Assembly (NCBI GenBank): GCA_963783195.1
Contig: CAWAMV010000004.1
Span: 1,984,001-2,048,000 of the forward strand
DNA length: 64,000 nt
Source of the DNA: Croceibacterium_B sp963783195
GTDB lineage: Bacteria > Pseudomonadota > Alphaproteobacteria > Sphingomonadales > Sphingomonadaceae
Direction of reading: 5' to 3'
The notes under the pieces: generated by a model
What the model was told of the DNA's origin: nothing
What the model saw: only the letters and a program-made list of their open reading frames with translations
The model's database searches: none
Program-made: the position numbers and the translations under genes
In this document: in pieces, positions 15,108 to 24,084 of the stretch
How the letters are laid out: each line of letters opens with the position of its first letter
How positions within the stretch are numbered: the first letter of the stretch is position 1

Positions 15108-15662
15108 TCAGGTCGTCTCCGTCTGGCGCCAGAGCTCATCGGCGAGCGCATCGAGATCAGAATAATCGCGACCAGCTCCCAGTGGGTCATGTCTGTTCAA
15201 CTTGAGTTGACGAATGTCCGTCAACAGCCTGCGGCGCAGGGCCTTTTGCAGCAGGGTTAATCGCATCAGCGCTTCTTCGAGTGCTATGTCGGGTGCCCGC
15301 GATCGTCCGACGGCCCAGTCTGCCTCGATCTGGCCGACGCGCTCCACGACCATCTGGTTGTAGTCGCGGTGCGGGCCGCGATGCAGGGGCAGGCCAAAGC
15401 GTACCGCCTGATTTTCGTTGGCCGGGAGTAGCAGGCCGTTGGAGCGAAAGTCGTCGAAATCGACGAAATTCGTCCCCATTCGATTGAACATGGCGCCAAA
15501 GCAACGGGCGGAAAGCAACTGTAGCGGAAGGAGATGATGCCGCTGCATGCCCGCCTGGTAGCCTGGCTCCCCGCTGCGGTTCACGGCGCGAAAGGGAATG
15601 CGTGGCCGCCGCTTGGTGCGCGCCCTCGCAAATCCGGTAAATTGCACCTTCAGCCGCGCCAC
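15108..15662 (-). CDS. AHH-domain putative nuclease
   Basis: The 184-residue protein has a basic N-terminus (1-26), then FRAVNRSGEPGYQAGMQRHH and LLPLQLLSARCFGAMF, followed by FDDFRSNGLLLPANENQAV, LPLHRGPHRDYNQMVVERV and a helical tail. The H-H-L-L-P, N-G-L-L-L-P and H-R-G-P-H elements match the AHH group of the HNH/EndoVII nuclease superfamily, with the His-His pair and the later His as likely catalytic or metal ligands. The start is a GTG at 15662 that overlaps the end of the upstream unrecognised gene by 13 bases. Similar stand-alone proteins are common in sphingomonads; I know of no proven function. No signal peptide is seen. Confidence 0.75.
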   Translation of the reverse strand: MARLKVQFTGFARARTKRRPRIPFRAVNRSGEPGYQAGMQRHHLLPLQLLSARCFGAMFNRMGTNFVDFDDFRSNGLLLPANENQAVRFGLPLHRGPHRDYNQMVVERVGQIEADWAVGRSRAPDIALEEALMRLTLLQKALRRRLLTDIRQLKLNRHDPLGAGRDYSDLDALADELWRQTETT

Positions 15663-16495
15663 ACGCGAACGAACCGGCCGTTTTCCGAAGGTTCAATGCG
15701 CAAGGGAGCCCCGTCAGGGCCGATGATCCTGTCCGGCGCCGAAACGCGTCCATGAACGATGAGGAAATCGATCAGCCTTATCGCCAACTTCGTTCCCGAG
15801 GGCCGGTCGATCGCGAGATCCGGTTCGATCCGCAGTTCCTGCCCGATAAAAATACCCAGCCCCTCCGTTTGGAGGCCTCCGTCGGGGACAACGCAAACCG
15901 AGGTAAGCATGAGCCCGGGAAAGACGCCGCCTTCGATCCAATGCGATATCGCCCGACGGAACACTTCAGGCTCGCACCAGGATCTTGCCGGGTGCCAACA
16001 AACCGCTTCCACGTCGTCGAGCCGTGATAGGCTCGCTCCCAACGCAGCCAGAGACCTGACAACCGGCAGGATTCCTGTTGTTGCAACCAGATGCGGCCCC
16101 GGCTGCAAGGTAATGGCTTCCAGCTCCCGCTGATCGGGGTCGCTCAACGAAATGCTCTGCCGCGGAGCTGGTGCGATCGTCGGCGCCATGGGCGCCAGGC
16201 CGCAGAGGTCGAACGTGAGTCCATTCGAAAGCAGCTCGAGCCATGACGAATCGGCGGAATGCGGTTCAGAACAACCGCTTGGGTCGAGGCTTACCGAGAA
16301 GTCCCGCATCTTCGATGCGGCTGCTACTATTTCTCCGGCGTCGGGCCGCCGCCCCCCCGCAAAGAGAAGCGAGACAGCCGACTGATCCGAACCACTGAAC
16401 GCGTGTGTGGAAGAAATCGCCAACCCCTTCGCTCCCCTGATGTTCAATTTGGCGAGAAACTGAGTGAACGTCGAGTCCTGCCGGATGCCAAACAT
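15650..16495 (-). CDS. Unrecognised 281-residue protein upstream of the AHH nuclease
   Basis: I do not recognise this protein. From the ATG at 16495 it has 281 residues and no signal peptide or membrane segment. Visible features are a central ITLQPGPHLVATTGILPVVR stretch, then DDVEAVCWHPARSWCEPEVF, and a C-terminal half with alternating hydrophobic segments (GLGIFIGQELRIEP, TKLAIRLIDFLIVHGR) ending in V-R-V-W-R-G. The start is uncertain because the Shine-Dalgarno signal is weak and the frame stays open upstream into the divergent recJ. It overlaps the AHH nuclease by 13 bases, so the two are likely co-translated. A functional link with the nuclease is only inferred. Confidence 0.6.
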   Translation of the reverse strand: MFGIRQDSTFTQFLAKLNIRGAKGLAISSTHAFSGSDQSAVSLLFAGGRRPDAGEIVAAASKMRDFSVSLDPSGCSEPHSADSSWLELLSNGLTFDLCGLAPMAPTIAPAPRQSISLSDPDQRELEAITLQPGPHLVATTGILPVVRSLAALGASLSRLDDVEAVCWHPARSWCEPEVFRRAISHWIEGGVFPGLMLTSVCVVPDGGLQTEGLGIFIGQELRIEPDLAIDRPSGTKLAIRLIDFLIVHGRVSAPDRIIGPDGAPLRIEPSENGRFVRVWRG

Positions 16496-16591
16496 CCGAA
16501 CTGGATGCTGTTTTTCTCGCGCCCTCAGAAGCTTGTAGAAAGGCGCCGCCGCACGCTTCCCTCTGCTGTCCGGGTGAGATACCGACCGGGA

Positions 16592-18373
16592 ATGGCCACC
16601 CGCCCGGCAGTCCTTGGTATCGAGCGTTCGCTTTCCGGCAAGGCCTGGCGCTGGCGCGGTGGTCACGGCGAGTTCGAGGGAATGGGTGACGGCTGGCAGG
16701 ACGACATCGTCGACCAACTCCTCCTAGCGCGGGGGGTGGCGCGGGACGAATTGCCGTCACATCGCACGCCCAGCTTGCGAACCTTTCTGCCCGATCCGTC
16801 GATCTTTCGCGATATGGACCTCGCGGCCGACCGGATCGCTCAGGCCATCCTCTCAGGCGAGCGGATTACGGTCTTCGGCGATTACGATGTTGATGGCGCA
16901 ACGAGTTCGGCACTGCTGATCCGTCTGTTCCGGGACCTCGGCCATGACGCGGGATACTATATTCCGGACCGCCTGCTCGAAGGTTACGGCCCGAGCGGCG
17001 AGGCGCTGGTCCGGCTAGGCGAAGAAGGTTCCAGCCTGATCGTGACCGTCGATTGCGGGGCGATGGCATTCGAAGCGCTCGCCGCCGCCCGCGATGCCGG
17101 CGTCGACGTGATCGTGGTCGATCACCACAAGTGCGCTGCCGAGCTTCCCCAAGCTCTTGCACTGGTCAACCCCAACCGCCTCGACGAGAGCGACGAGGCC
17201 GCCGCTCACGGTCACCTCGCTGCCGTCGGCGTGGCATTCCTGCTGGGCGTGGCGCTCACCCGCACCTTGCGGAAACGAGGATACTTTGTCGGGCGTTCCG
17301 AACCCGACCTGTTCGCCTTGCTCGATTTGGTGGCACTGGGAACGGTGGCGGACGTAGCGGCAATTCGCGGGCTCAATCGCGCTTTCGTCGCGCAAGGACT
17401 CAAGGTCATGACCCGCCGACGGAATGTCGGCATGGCGGCATTGATCGATGCGAGTCGCCTGACCCGCCCCCCGAGCTGCAGCGATTGCGGTTTCGCGCTG
17501 GGACCTCGCATCAATGCCGGGGGCCGCGTCGGCGAATCGACGTTGGGCGTCCGCCTGCTCACGACCGACGATCCCGACGAAGCGCGCGCGTTGGCCGAAC
17601 AGTTGTCGACCCTCAACGAAGAACGCCGCGCGGTTGAAGCTGTCGTGCAGGAGGCTGCCGAGCAGCAACTGGATCGTCAGCACAATCGCTCGGTCATCAC
17701 CCTCTTTGGGCGAGGCTGGCATCCGGGTGTGATCGGCATCGTAGCAGGACGCATCAAGGAAAAGACCGGTCGACCCACGCTTGTGATCGCGCTCGACGGG
17801 GAAACGGGGCTCGGCAAGGGCTCGGGACGCTCGATCGCGGGAGTTGACTTGGGCGCGGCGATCATAGGCGCGAAAGATAAGGGCCTGCTGGTCGCTGGCG
17901 GCGGACATGCGATGGCCGCCGGCCTTACAATCGAGGAAAACGGTCTCAACGCGTTCGCAGACTGGATCGACGCGCAACTCGCCGCGGTCGTGGGCCGGGC
18001 CTCAGCCGAACAGAAGATGTCGCTCGACCTTTCGCTCGCGCCCGGCGCATTGGTGCCTGAGTTGGTGGAAACTCTCGAAGCAGCCGGGCCGTTCGGCGTG
18101 GGCTGGCCCGCGCCGCGCGTCGCGGTCGGCCCAGTCAGAATTGTGCGCGCGGAAATCGTCGGAAACGATCACGTTCGGTTGATCGCGAGCGGTGCTGACG
18201 GCCGTTCCTTTAAGGCCATCGCCTTCCGCGCAGCGGAGACTCATATGGGCCAAGCCCTTCTTCACGGGTCGAGCGGGCGTCGCTTGTGGCTCGCCGGCAG
18301 GGCAAAGATCGACGATTGGGGCCCCCGGCCCCAAGCAGAGCTGCACCTCGAGGACGCGGCCTGGGCGGATTAG
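16592..18373 (+). CDS. recJ: Single-stranded-DNA-specific 5'-3' exonuclease RecJ
   Basis: RecJ (593 residues) degrades single-stranded DNA 5' to 3' in recombination and mismatch repair. The DHH phosphoesterase motifs are clear: ERITVFGDYDVDGATSSALL (motif I), LIVTVDCGAMAF (motif II), VIVVDHHKC (motif III) and LDLVALGTVADVA (motif IV). They are followed by the DHHA1 region with SGRSIAGVDLGAAI and VAGGGHAMAAGLTIE, and an OB-fold tail. The ATG at 16592 (MATRPAVLGIERSLSGKAW) is chosen; the frame is open upstream without homology. It is divergent from the unrecognised gene, with about 96 bases between starts. Confidence 0.95.
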   Translation: MATRPAVLGIERSLSGKAWRWRGGHGEFEGMGDGWQDDIVDQLLLARGVARDELPSHRTPSLRTFLPDPSIFRDMDLAADRIAQAILSGERITVFGDYDVDGATSSALLIRLFRDLGHDAGYYIPDRLLEGYGPSGEALVRLGEEGSSLIVTVDCGAMAFEALAAARDAGVDVIVVDHHKCAAELPQALALVNPNRLDESDEAAAHGHLAAVGVAFLLGVALTRTLRKRGYFVGRSEPDLFALLDLVALGTVADVAAIRGLNRAFVAQGLKVMTRRRNVGMAALIDASRLTRPPSCSDCGFALGPRINAGGRVGESTLGVRLLTTDDPDEARALAEQLSTLNEERRAVEAVVQEAAEQQLDRQHNRSVITLFGRGWHPGVIGIVAGRIKEKTGRPTLVIALDGETGLGKGSGRSIAGVDLGAAIIGAKDKGLLVAGGGHAMAAGLTIEENGLNAFADWIDAQLAAVVGRASAEQKMSLDLSLAPGALVPELVETLEAAGPFGVGWPAPRVAVGPVRIVRAEIVGNDHVRLIASGADGRSFKAIAFRAAETHMGQALLHGSSGRRLWLAGRAKIDDWGPRPQAELHLEDAAWAD

Positions 18374-18443
18374 TCCCGCACGCAAGCAGCGGGCTTGACC
18401 GGTTGCCCCCACGCCCCTAAGTGCGCCGCCACGCAACTGATGC

Positions 18444-18518
18444 GGCCCCATCGTCTAGCGGTTAGGACGCGGCCCTTTCACGGCTGAAACACGGGTTCGA
18501 TTCCCGTTGGGGTCACCA
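18444..18518 (+). tRNA. tRNA-Glu (TTC)
   Basis: The acceptor arm GGCCCCA pairs with TGGGGTC, with encoded CCA at 18516-18518. The D-arm holds CTAGCGGTTAG, the anticodon loop CTTTCAC gives anticodon TTC, and the T-arm is CGGGTTCGATTCCCG. The tRNA is 75 bases long with all parts intact. It reads GAA and GAG. Confidence 0.96.
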
Positions 18519-18545
18519 TCGTTTGTTCGCGATGCCCTTGGGCAT

Positions 18546-18620
18546 GGCCCCTTCGTCTAGCGGTTAGGACGCGGCCCTCTCACGGCTGAAACACGGGTTC
18601 GATTCCCGTAGGGGTCACCA
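18546..18620 (+). tRNA. tRNA-Glu (CTC)
   Basis: It is nearly identical to the preceding tRNA: acceptor GGCCCCT with AGGGGTC, encoded CCA at 18618-18620 and anticodon loop CTCTCAC, giving anticodon CTC (reads GAG). It lies 27 bases after the first copy, so the two form a tandem and probably share a transcript. Confidence 0.96.
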
Positions 18621-18714
18621 GGAAGAGATTTTCCTCGGTATTTCCGTTCTACCATGACGATAGCGTGACAAGCGGGGTGGCGTGCGCAGCCCCGCGTCTC
18701 TAACGCTGCCGCCG

Positions 18715-19905
18715 ATGACGGACGGCCGCACGATTCCCTGGCCTGCCATTGGGCTGGCGCTCGCCGCCGGCGTGTTCATGCTCGTTACCAGGACGGACCC
18801 GTGGGTCGCCCTCGCGGTCGTCGTCATCTGGATCGGCACAAGCCTGCTGTTCATGCCGCCGCCCCTGGCGCCGATCGGGCGCACCGAAGGGATGCAGGTG
18901 ACGCAGGATGGGATGCGCGAGCTTATCGAGCATTCGGGAATGCCCCTGTTGCTGCTCGACGACGATCGAATTGTCCTGGCCAACAACGAGGCGCGCGAGG
19001 TGCTTGGCCGTCATATCGTCGGACAGGATGCTCGCGTGGCGTTTCGTCACCCGGCAGCAGTCGACTTGCTGGGCAGGCGCCAGGGTGGAAGCGTCACCAT
19101 ACAAGGGCTGACCGGCCCGCGCAGTTCATGGCAGATGAGCCGGCAACCGATCGACAACCGCTATTGGCTGGTCGAGTTGATCAACCGGACGGCGGAGGCC
19201 GACATCAGTCGCGCCCATACCGACTTCGTTGCGAATGCCAGCCATGAACTGCGCACTCCCCTCGCCTCCATCATTGGCTACGTCGAAACTCTCGTTGAGG
19301 AAGGCGACAGGGCCGACAAGGAGACTACTTCGAAGTTTCTCGGCACGGTCTTGCGTGAGGCCCGCCGGTTGCAAAGTCTCGTTGACGACCTGATGTCGCT
19401 TTCGCGCGTCGAGGCAGAGAAGCACGACCAGCCGCGCGACAAGGTCGACCTGGGCATCCTCGTGGAGCGCGCTGCCCGCGACGGCGCGGGACCTCAGCGA
19501 GTGGACCTGCTCAACCTCGTCCGTCCGCAAGACCGAATTATTGTTCGAGGCGACAGCGACCAGCTCGAACAGGTCGTGCGAAACCTTGTCGATAACGCAT
19601 TCAAGTATGGTGAGGCCGGCGCTCCCGTCGATGTCTCGCTCGAGTGTGGAGAGCGCAACATGGCCGTTGTCCAGGTCCGCGACCGAGGCGAAGGCATCGC
19701 TTCCGAACACCTGCCGCACCTGACCCGCCGCTTCTATCGGACTGACCCCGGGCGGAGCCGCGCCGCCGGGGGGACGGGCCTTGGCCTCGCTATCGTAAAG
19801 CATATCGTGGAACGGCATCGAGGCCGGCTCGACATCGTCAGCAGGAGAGGTGAAGGCACCACTGTGACCGTGCGAATTCCAATGGTAGGGGCGGATAATG
19901 CCTGA
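18715..19905 (+). CDS. phoR: Phosphate regulon sensor histidine kinase
   Basis: The protein has 396 residues. Two N-terminal membrane segments (about 9-27 and 30-48) lead to a PAS-like segment (about 65-160), then a HisKA domain with the phospho-acceptor in FVANASHELRTPLASIIGYV (His near residue 177). The HATPase domain follows, with N box LEQVVRNLVDNAFKYG, G1 VQVRDRGEGI and G2 GGTGLGLAIVKHIVERHRG. PhoR phosphorylates PhoB under phosphate limitation. The ATG at 18715 is used; a GTG 11 codons upstream is possible. Position next to pstCAB-phoU and phoB supports the name. Confidence 0.92.
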   Translation: MTDGRTIPWPAIGLALAAGVFMLVTRTDPWVALAVVVIWIGTSLLFMPPPLAPIGRTEGMQVTQDGMRELIEHSGMPLLLLDDDRIVLANNEAREVLGRHIVGQDARVAFRHPAAVDLLGRRQGGSVTIQGLTGPRSSWQMSRQPIDNRYWLVELINRTAEADISRAHTDFVANASHELRTPLASIIGYVETLVEEGDRADKETTSKFLGTVLREARRLQSLVDDLMSLSRVEAEKHDQPRDKVDLGILVERAARDGAGPQRVDLLNLVRPQDRIIVRGDSDQLEQVVRNLVDNAFKYGEAGAPVDVSLECGERNMAVVQVRDRGEGIASEHLPHLTRRFYRTDPGRSRAAGGTGLGLAIVKHIVERHRGRLDIVSRRGEGTTVTVRIPMVGADNA

Positions 19906-19923
19906 CCGTCATAATTCCGTAAC
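19906..19923 (+). promoter_or_regulatory. Pho box upstream of pstC
   Basis: CCGTCATAATTCCGTAAC matches the PhoB consensus CTGTCATAAATCTGTCAC at 14 of 18 positions, with two half-sites 11 bases apart and an AT-rich spacer. It begins immediately after the phoR stop and lies 60 bases before the pstC start in the same orientation, so PhoB can drive pstCAB-phoU separately from phoR. Confidence 0.8.
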
Positions 19924-19983
19924 AATCGTTTCGCACGAAGCACGCTTCATGATCTTCCCCCGCCCACAGATGGTTGCCGGCTG

Positions 19984-21363
19984 ATGTCGGGCGCCACGCT
20001 GATCCTGCTCGCTATTGGCCTGGCGCTTGCTGGGTGGCTGGCTGCGCGTGCACGGGCATGGGGATTCCGCCAGGCAGCGCCCGGGACTCGTCTCGCCGCG
20101 CTCCCGAGTTATCACGCCTGGTACGTGGCACTGTGGATCGGCATTCCGGTCTTGGCCTTTGCAATGCTGTGGACAATTCTGGCGCCAAACCTCGTGCTGC
20201 AGGCGGTCCTCGCCGATCCCGCAGCAGGGGCCCTGCCGGGATTTGGAATGGTTCGCGAGACGATGTTGGCGGAAGCGCGAGCCGTGGCGTTGGGCAGCGC
20301 GCCAGCGGTATTCAACAGTGACGCCGCAGCGCTTGTGGAACCGTTTCGCGAGGCGATCGGCCGTTATCGCCTCATCGGGATAGCCGCGACGCTGGGAATC
20401 GGCCTTCTGGCCGGTACCTTGGCTTTCCTGCGCGTCAAACCCGACTTCGCCGCGCGGACGAAGGTCGAGCGTATCGTGATGGCGGTCCTTCTGCTGGCCT
20501 CGCTGGTCGCCACCCTGACCACCCTTGGCATCTTCGCCAGCCTCGTATTCGAAACCGTGCGGTTCTTCGGCATGATTTCGCCAATCGATTTCCTGCTGGG
20601 CACCCACTGGGCCCCCGATCCGATGAGCAGTTCTGCAGACGCTACTCGCTACGGGGCGATCCCGCTGTTCTGGGGCACCATTTACATCGGTGCGATTATC
20701 GCGATGATCGTCGCGATCCCTCTCGGTTTGATGAGCGCGATCTACCTGACGCAATATGCCAGCCCGGCATGGCGCAAGTGGCTCAAACCCATGCTCGAAA
20801 TCCTCGCCGGCGTCCCGACAGTGGTCTACGGCTACTTTGCCGCGCTGACGGTCGCCCCGTTCATTCGGGATGTGGCGCAAGGCATCGGGATCGACAACGC
20901 CTCGAGCGAGAGCGCGCTGGCAGCCGGTCTCGTCATGGGCGTGATGATCATCCCCTTCGTCTCGTCGATGGCGGACGATTCGATCGCTGCGGTGCCGCAG
21001 TCGATGCGCGACGGCAGCCTTGCGATGGGCGCGACGACGAGCGAAACCATCCGCCGCGTGCTGGTGCCTGCGGCACTTCCCGGCATTGTCGCGGGGGTTA
21101 TGCTGGCGATCAGTCGCGCAATCGGAGAGACCATGATCGTGGTGATGGCAGCCGGCGCGGCAGCCAACCTCACGGCCAATCCGCTCGAAGCCATGACGAC
21201 CGTGACCTTCCAGATCGTCGCGATGTTGACCGGTGAAGGGAGCTTCGATCACCCTGCGACGCTCAGCGCCTTCGCGCTCGGGTTCGTCCTGTTCCTGTTA
21301 ACCCTGGGATTGAACATTATCGCCCTGCGGGTCGTGAAGCGGTACCGCGAAGCCTATGAGTGA
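19984..21363 (+). CDS. pstC: Phosphate ABC transporter permease PstC
   Basis: The protein has 459 residues. It is the long alphaproteobacterial form, with two or three extra N-terminal helices and a periplasmic segment (about 70-120) before the classic permease half. The ABC permease coupling motif is in VAIPLGLMSAIYLTQYASPA and the EAA-like loop in GDGSLAMGATTSETIRRVLV (read DGSLAMGATTSETI), followed by LPGIVAGVMLAISRAIGETM. With PstA it forms the membrane channel for phosphate import. It overlaps pstA by 8 bases. There is no pstS gene between phoR and pstC, unlike in many relatives. Confidence 0.93.
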   Translation: MSGATLILLAIGLALAGWLAARARAWGFRQAAPGTRLAALPSYHAWYVALWIGIPVLAFAMLWTILAPNLVLQAVLADPAAGALPGFGMVRETMLAEARAVALGSAPAVFNSDAAALVEPFREAIGRYRLIGIAATLGIGLLAGTLAFLRVKPDFAARTKVERIVMAVLLLASLVATLTTLGIFASLVFETVRFFGMISPIDFLLGTHWAPDPMSSSADATRYGAIPLFWGTIYIGAIIAMIVAIPLGLMSAIYLTQYASPAWRKWLKPMLEILAGVPTVVYGYFAALTVAPFIRDVAQGIGIDNASSESALAAGLVMGVMIIPFVSSMADDSIAAVPQSMRDGSLAMGATTSETIRRVLVPAALPGIVAGVMLAISRAIGETMIVVMAAGAAANLTANPLEAMTTVTFQIVAMLTGEGSFDHPATLSAFALGFVLFLLTLGLNIIALRVVKRYREAYE

Positions 21364-22606
21364 GTTCGCCCATCCCACCCGGAGCAAGACGTTCCAGGCC
21401 CGCATGAAGAAGCGCTACGCAGCCGAGCGGCGTTTCAAGGCGCTCGGCCTTACAGCGATTCTGTTTTCGATCACCGTTTTGGCGTTCCTGCTCGTCACCA
21501 TGACTCTGAACGGATTTGGCGGCTTTCAGCGAGCCGAAGTGAAAGTGTCGATCGATTTCCGTGAAGCGCCGCTGACCATCGACCCCTCCCAGACCGATGA
21601 AGACGAAATCGTTCGCGCGCTGCAGAACCAGGGCTTGCCGGACGTGATTGAATTTTACGCCGACAAGGCGCTTGGCGACGAGGGCGGCGCGGAGATTGGT
21701 CCCGATGCCTGGCGAAACGCGGGGCGGGAAATTGCTGCCGACCCTTCACTGCTGCAGCAGGACGTGACGATGTGGCTCCCTGCGAGCGACGATCTCGCCA
21801 GCGCCCTGTCCGGCGAAGGACAAGCTGACCTACAGCCCTTGGCACAGAGGCTCGAAAAGGGTGGCAAGCTTGCGAAACGGTTCGACCCCGGTTTTCTGAG
21901 CCGCTCGGATGCGACTGACCCGCAGCAGGTCGGCATCTGGGGAGCTCTCAAGGGCTCGGCGCTGACGATGCTCGTGACGCTGCTGCTGGCGTTTCCCATC
22001 GGTGTTCTGGCGGCGCTCTACCTCGAGGAATATGCTCCCAAGAACCGTTGGACCGACCTTATCGAAGTGTCGATCAACAACTTGGCGGCCGTGCCTTCGA
22101 TCATCTTCGGCCTGCTGGGGCTCGCTGTATTTCTCGGGCTCTTTCCGAACATGCGCTCGGCCCCGCTGATCGGCGGTCTCACCCTTGCGCTGATGACCAT
22201 GCCCGTGATCGTCATCGCCGGCCGTAATGCCATCAAGGCAGTTCCACCGAGCATTCGTGATGGCGCGCTGGCAATCGGCGCAAGTCCCGTCCAGGTGGTG
22301 TTCCATCATGTCCTCCCGCTCGCCCTGCCCGGCATCCTTACCGGCACCATCATCGGAATGGCCCGGGCGCTGGGCGAAACAGCTCCGCTGCTGATGATCG
22401 GCATGCGAGCCTTCGTCGCGACTCCGCCGAGCGGCTTCACGGATCCGGCAACTGTCCTGCCGGTCCAGATATTCCTCTGGTCTGACGAGATCGACCGCGG
22501 CTTTGTCGAGCGCACCAGCGCCGCGATCATCGTCCTCCTGCTGTTCCTCCTGGTGATGAACGGCCTTGCCATCTACCTGCGCAACCGCTTCGAGAAGAAA
22601 TGGTGA
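21356..22606 (+). CDS. pstA: Phosphate ABC transporter permease PstA
   Basis: PstA (416 residues) is the second inner-membrane permease of the high-affinity phosphate importer. A long N-terminal region with one helix (about 28-48) and a periplasmic part (about 60-190) precedes the six-helix permease domain. The EAA loop is RDGALAIGASPVQVVFHHVL followed by PLALPGILTGTIIGMARALG-E-T-A-P. The long N-terminus is usual for alphaproteobacterial PstA. The start overlaps pstC by 8 bases and the end overlaps pstB by 7, a tightly coupled operon. Confidence 0.93.
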   Translation: MSEFAHPTRSKTFQARMKKRYAAERRFKALGLTAILFSITVLAFLLVTMTLNGFGGFQRAEVKVSIDFREAPLTIDPSQTDEDEIVRALQNQGLPDVIEFYADKALGDEGGAEIGPDAWRNAGREIAADPSLLQQDVTMWLPASDDLASALSGEGQADLQPLAQRLEKGGKLAKRFDPGFLSRSDATDPQQVGIWGALKGSALTMLVTLLLAFPIGVLAALYLEEYAPKNRWTDLIEVSINNLAAVPSIIFGLLGLAVFLGLFPNMRSAPLIGGLTLALMTMPVIVIAGRNAIKAVPPSIRDGALAIGASPVQVVFHHVLPLALPGILTGTIIGMARALGETAPLLMIGMRAFVATPPSGFTDPATVLPVQIFLWSDEIDRGFVERTSAAIIVLLLFLLVMNGLAIYLRNRFEKKW

Positions 22607-23382
22607 CCGACGCTACAAACCCCGAGACCGCCCGCATCCGCGCCCGCGACGTCAATGTTTACTACGGCGAAAAGCAGGCGATCGACCGCGTGTCCATCGA
22701 CATTCCCGCCGAGTACGTAACGGCTTTCATCGGCCCCAGCGGCTGCGGGAAATCGACATTTCTGCGCACCCTCAATCGAATGAACGATACGATCCCATCG
22801 GCCCGTGTCGAAGGGACGATCGAATTGGATGGGGAGGATATTTACGGGTCGTCGATGGACGTCGTGCAGCTTCGCGCGCGCGTGGGGATGGTGTTCCAGA
22901 AGCCCAATCCCTTCCCCAAGTCGATTTACGAGAACATTGCCTACGGCCCGCGCATACACGGCCTGGCCGAGGGCAAGGCCGAAATCGACGCGATCGTTGA
23001 AAAGTCCCTGCGCCGCGCCGGCCTTTGGGACGAGGTAAAGGACCGTCTTGGCGATTCAGGAACCGCGCTCTCGGGTGGGCAGCAACAGCGGTTGTGCATC
23101 GCCCGTGCCGTGGCGGTGGACCCGGAAGTGATCCTGATGGACGAACCGTGCTCCGCGCTGGACCCGATCGCTACCGCACGGATCGAGGAACTTATCGACG
23201 AGTTGCGCGGTGGTTATGCGATCGTCATCGTGACCCATTCCATGCAACAGGCAGCCCGCGTGTCCCAGCGCACGGCATTCTTCCACCTCGGCAAGATGGT
23301 GGAGTATGGCGAGACTTCGCAGATCTTCACCAATCCGCGCGAAGAGCGCACCAAAGATTATATCACAGGCAGGTACGGCTGA
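22600..23382 (+). CDS. pstB: Phosphate ABC transporter ATP-binding protein
   Basis: PstB (260 residues) powers phosphate uptake through PstCA. Walker A is FIGPSGCGKSTFLRTLNRMN, the ABC signature LSGGQQQRLCIARAVAVDPE, Walker B VILMDEPCSALDPIATARIE and the switch His IVIVTHSMQQAARVS. FQKPNPFPKSIYENIAYGPR is a PstB-specific stretch. The length is normal. The stop overlaps the phoU start as TGATG. Confidence 0.96.
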   Translation: MVTDATNPETARIRARDVNVYYGEKQAIDRVSIDIPAEYVTAFIGPSGCGKSTFLRTLNRMNDTIPSARVEGTIELDGEDIYGSSMDVVQLRARVGMVFQKPNPFPKSIYENIAYGPRIHGLAEGKAEIDAIVEKSLRRAGLWDEVKDRLGDSGTALSGGQQQRLCIARAVAVDPEVILMDEPCSALDPIATARIEELIDELRGGYAIVIVTHSMQQAARVSQRTAFFHLGKMVEYGETSQIFTNPREERTKDYITGRYG

Positions 23383-24062
23383 TGGTGGCAGAACATACCG
23401 TCAAGGCATTCGACGAGGACATCACCCGGCTGCGCGGCCTGATCGCGGAGATGGGCGGCCTAGCCGAGCTTGGCATCCAGGAATCGCTTCGTGCTCTGGT
23501 AAACGGAGACGAGGAACTGGCTGCGGGCGTGGTGGAACGCGACCTCAAGCTCGATCGCCTCGAAAGCCAGGTGGACGAGCTGGCAGTTCGCGTTATCGCA
23601 CTGCGCGCGCCGATGGCGGACGATCTGCGCGAAATCATCGCCGCGCTCAAGATCGCGGGCGTGGTCGAGCGTATCGGCGACTACGCGAAGAACATCGCCA
23701 AGCGAGTGAACAGGATCGAAGGCCGCAATCGTTTCGAACCGCTCACTCTGATCCCCGCAATGGGCGACCTTGCGGCGGAGATGGTACACGACGTCCTGAC
23801 CGCATTTGCCGCGCGCGACCCCGTGTTGGCACGCGAGGTCATCGAACGCGACGACAAGGTTGACGCGTTTTACGACAGCATCTTCCGCAATCTGGTCAGC
23901 TACATGGTCGAAAACCCCGCTACCATCAGCAGCGCGGCTCAGCTTCTCTTCGTCGCCCGGAACATCGAGCGGATCGGCGACCACGCGACCAATGTCGCGG
24001 AGATGGTGCACTATGCCGCGACCGGCCAGTATCCCCCGGACGAACGCGAGGATGACACTTGA
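23382..24062 (+). CDS. phoU: Phosphate signalling protein PhoU
   Basis: PhoU (226 residues) links the Pst transporter to PhoR and represses the regulon when phosphate is plentiful. It shows the two repeated three-helix PhoU domains, each with the E/D-x-x-x-D metal-cluster pattern: first around LREIIAALKIAGVVERIGDY-A-K-N-I-A, second around LFVARNIERIGDHATNVAEM. The ATG at 23382 overlaps pstB by one base; the longer open frame upstream is only an out-of-phase reading of pstB. Confidence 0.94.
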   Translation: MVAEHTVKAFDEDITRLRGLIAEMGGLAELGIQESLRALVNGDEELAAGVVERDLKLDRLESQVDELAVRVIALRAPMADDLREIIAALKIAGVVERIGDYAKNIAKRVNRIEGRNRFEPLTLIPAMGDLAAEMVHDVLTAFAARDPVLAREVIERDDKVDAFYDSIFRNLVSYMVENPATISSAAQLLFVARNIERIGDHATNVAEMVHYAATGQYPPDEREDDT

Positions 24063-24084
24063 GGGGCCGCGGCGTGGCTTCCGA

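Noticed and set aside
18444..18620. tRNA-Glu tandem as an integration site
   Set aside because: tRNA genes are common attachment sites, but no integrase, direct repeat or foreign DNA lies beside these two.
18654..18671. Pho box upstream of phoR
   Set aside because: ATGACGA-TAGC-GTGACAA has the right 11-base spacing on the reverse strand (TTGTCAC, TCGTCAT), but it points away from phoR and matches the consensus less well than the pstC and phoB sites.
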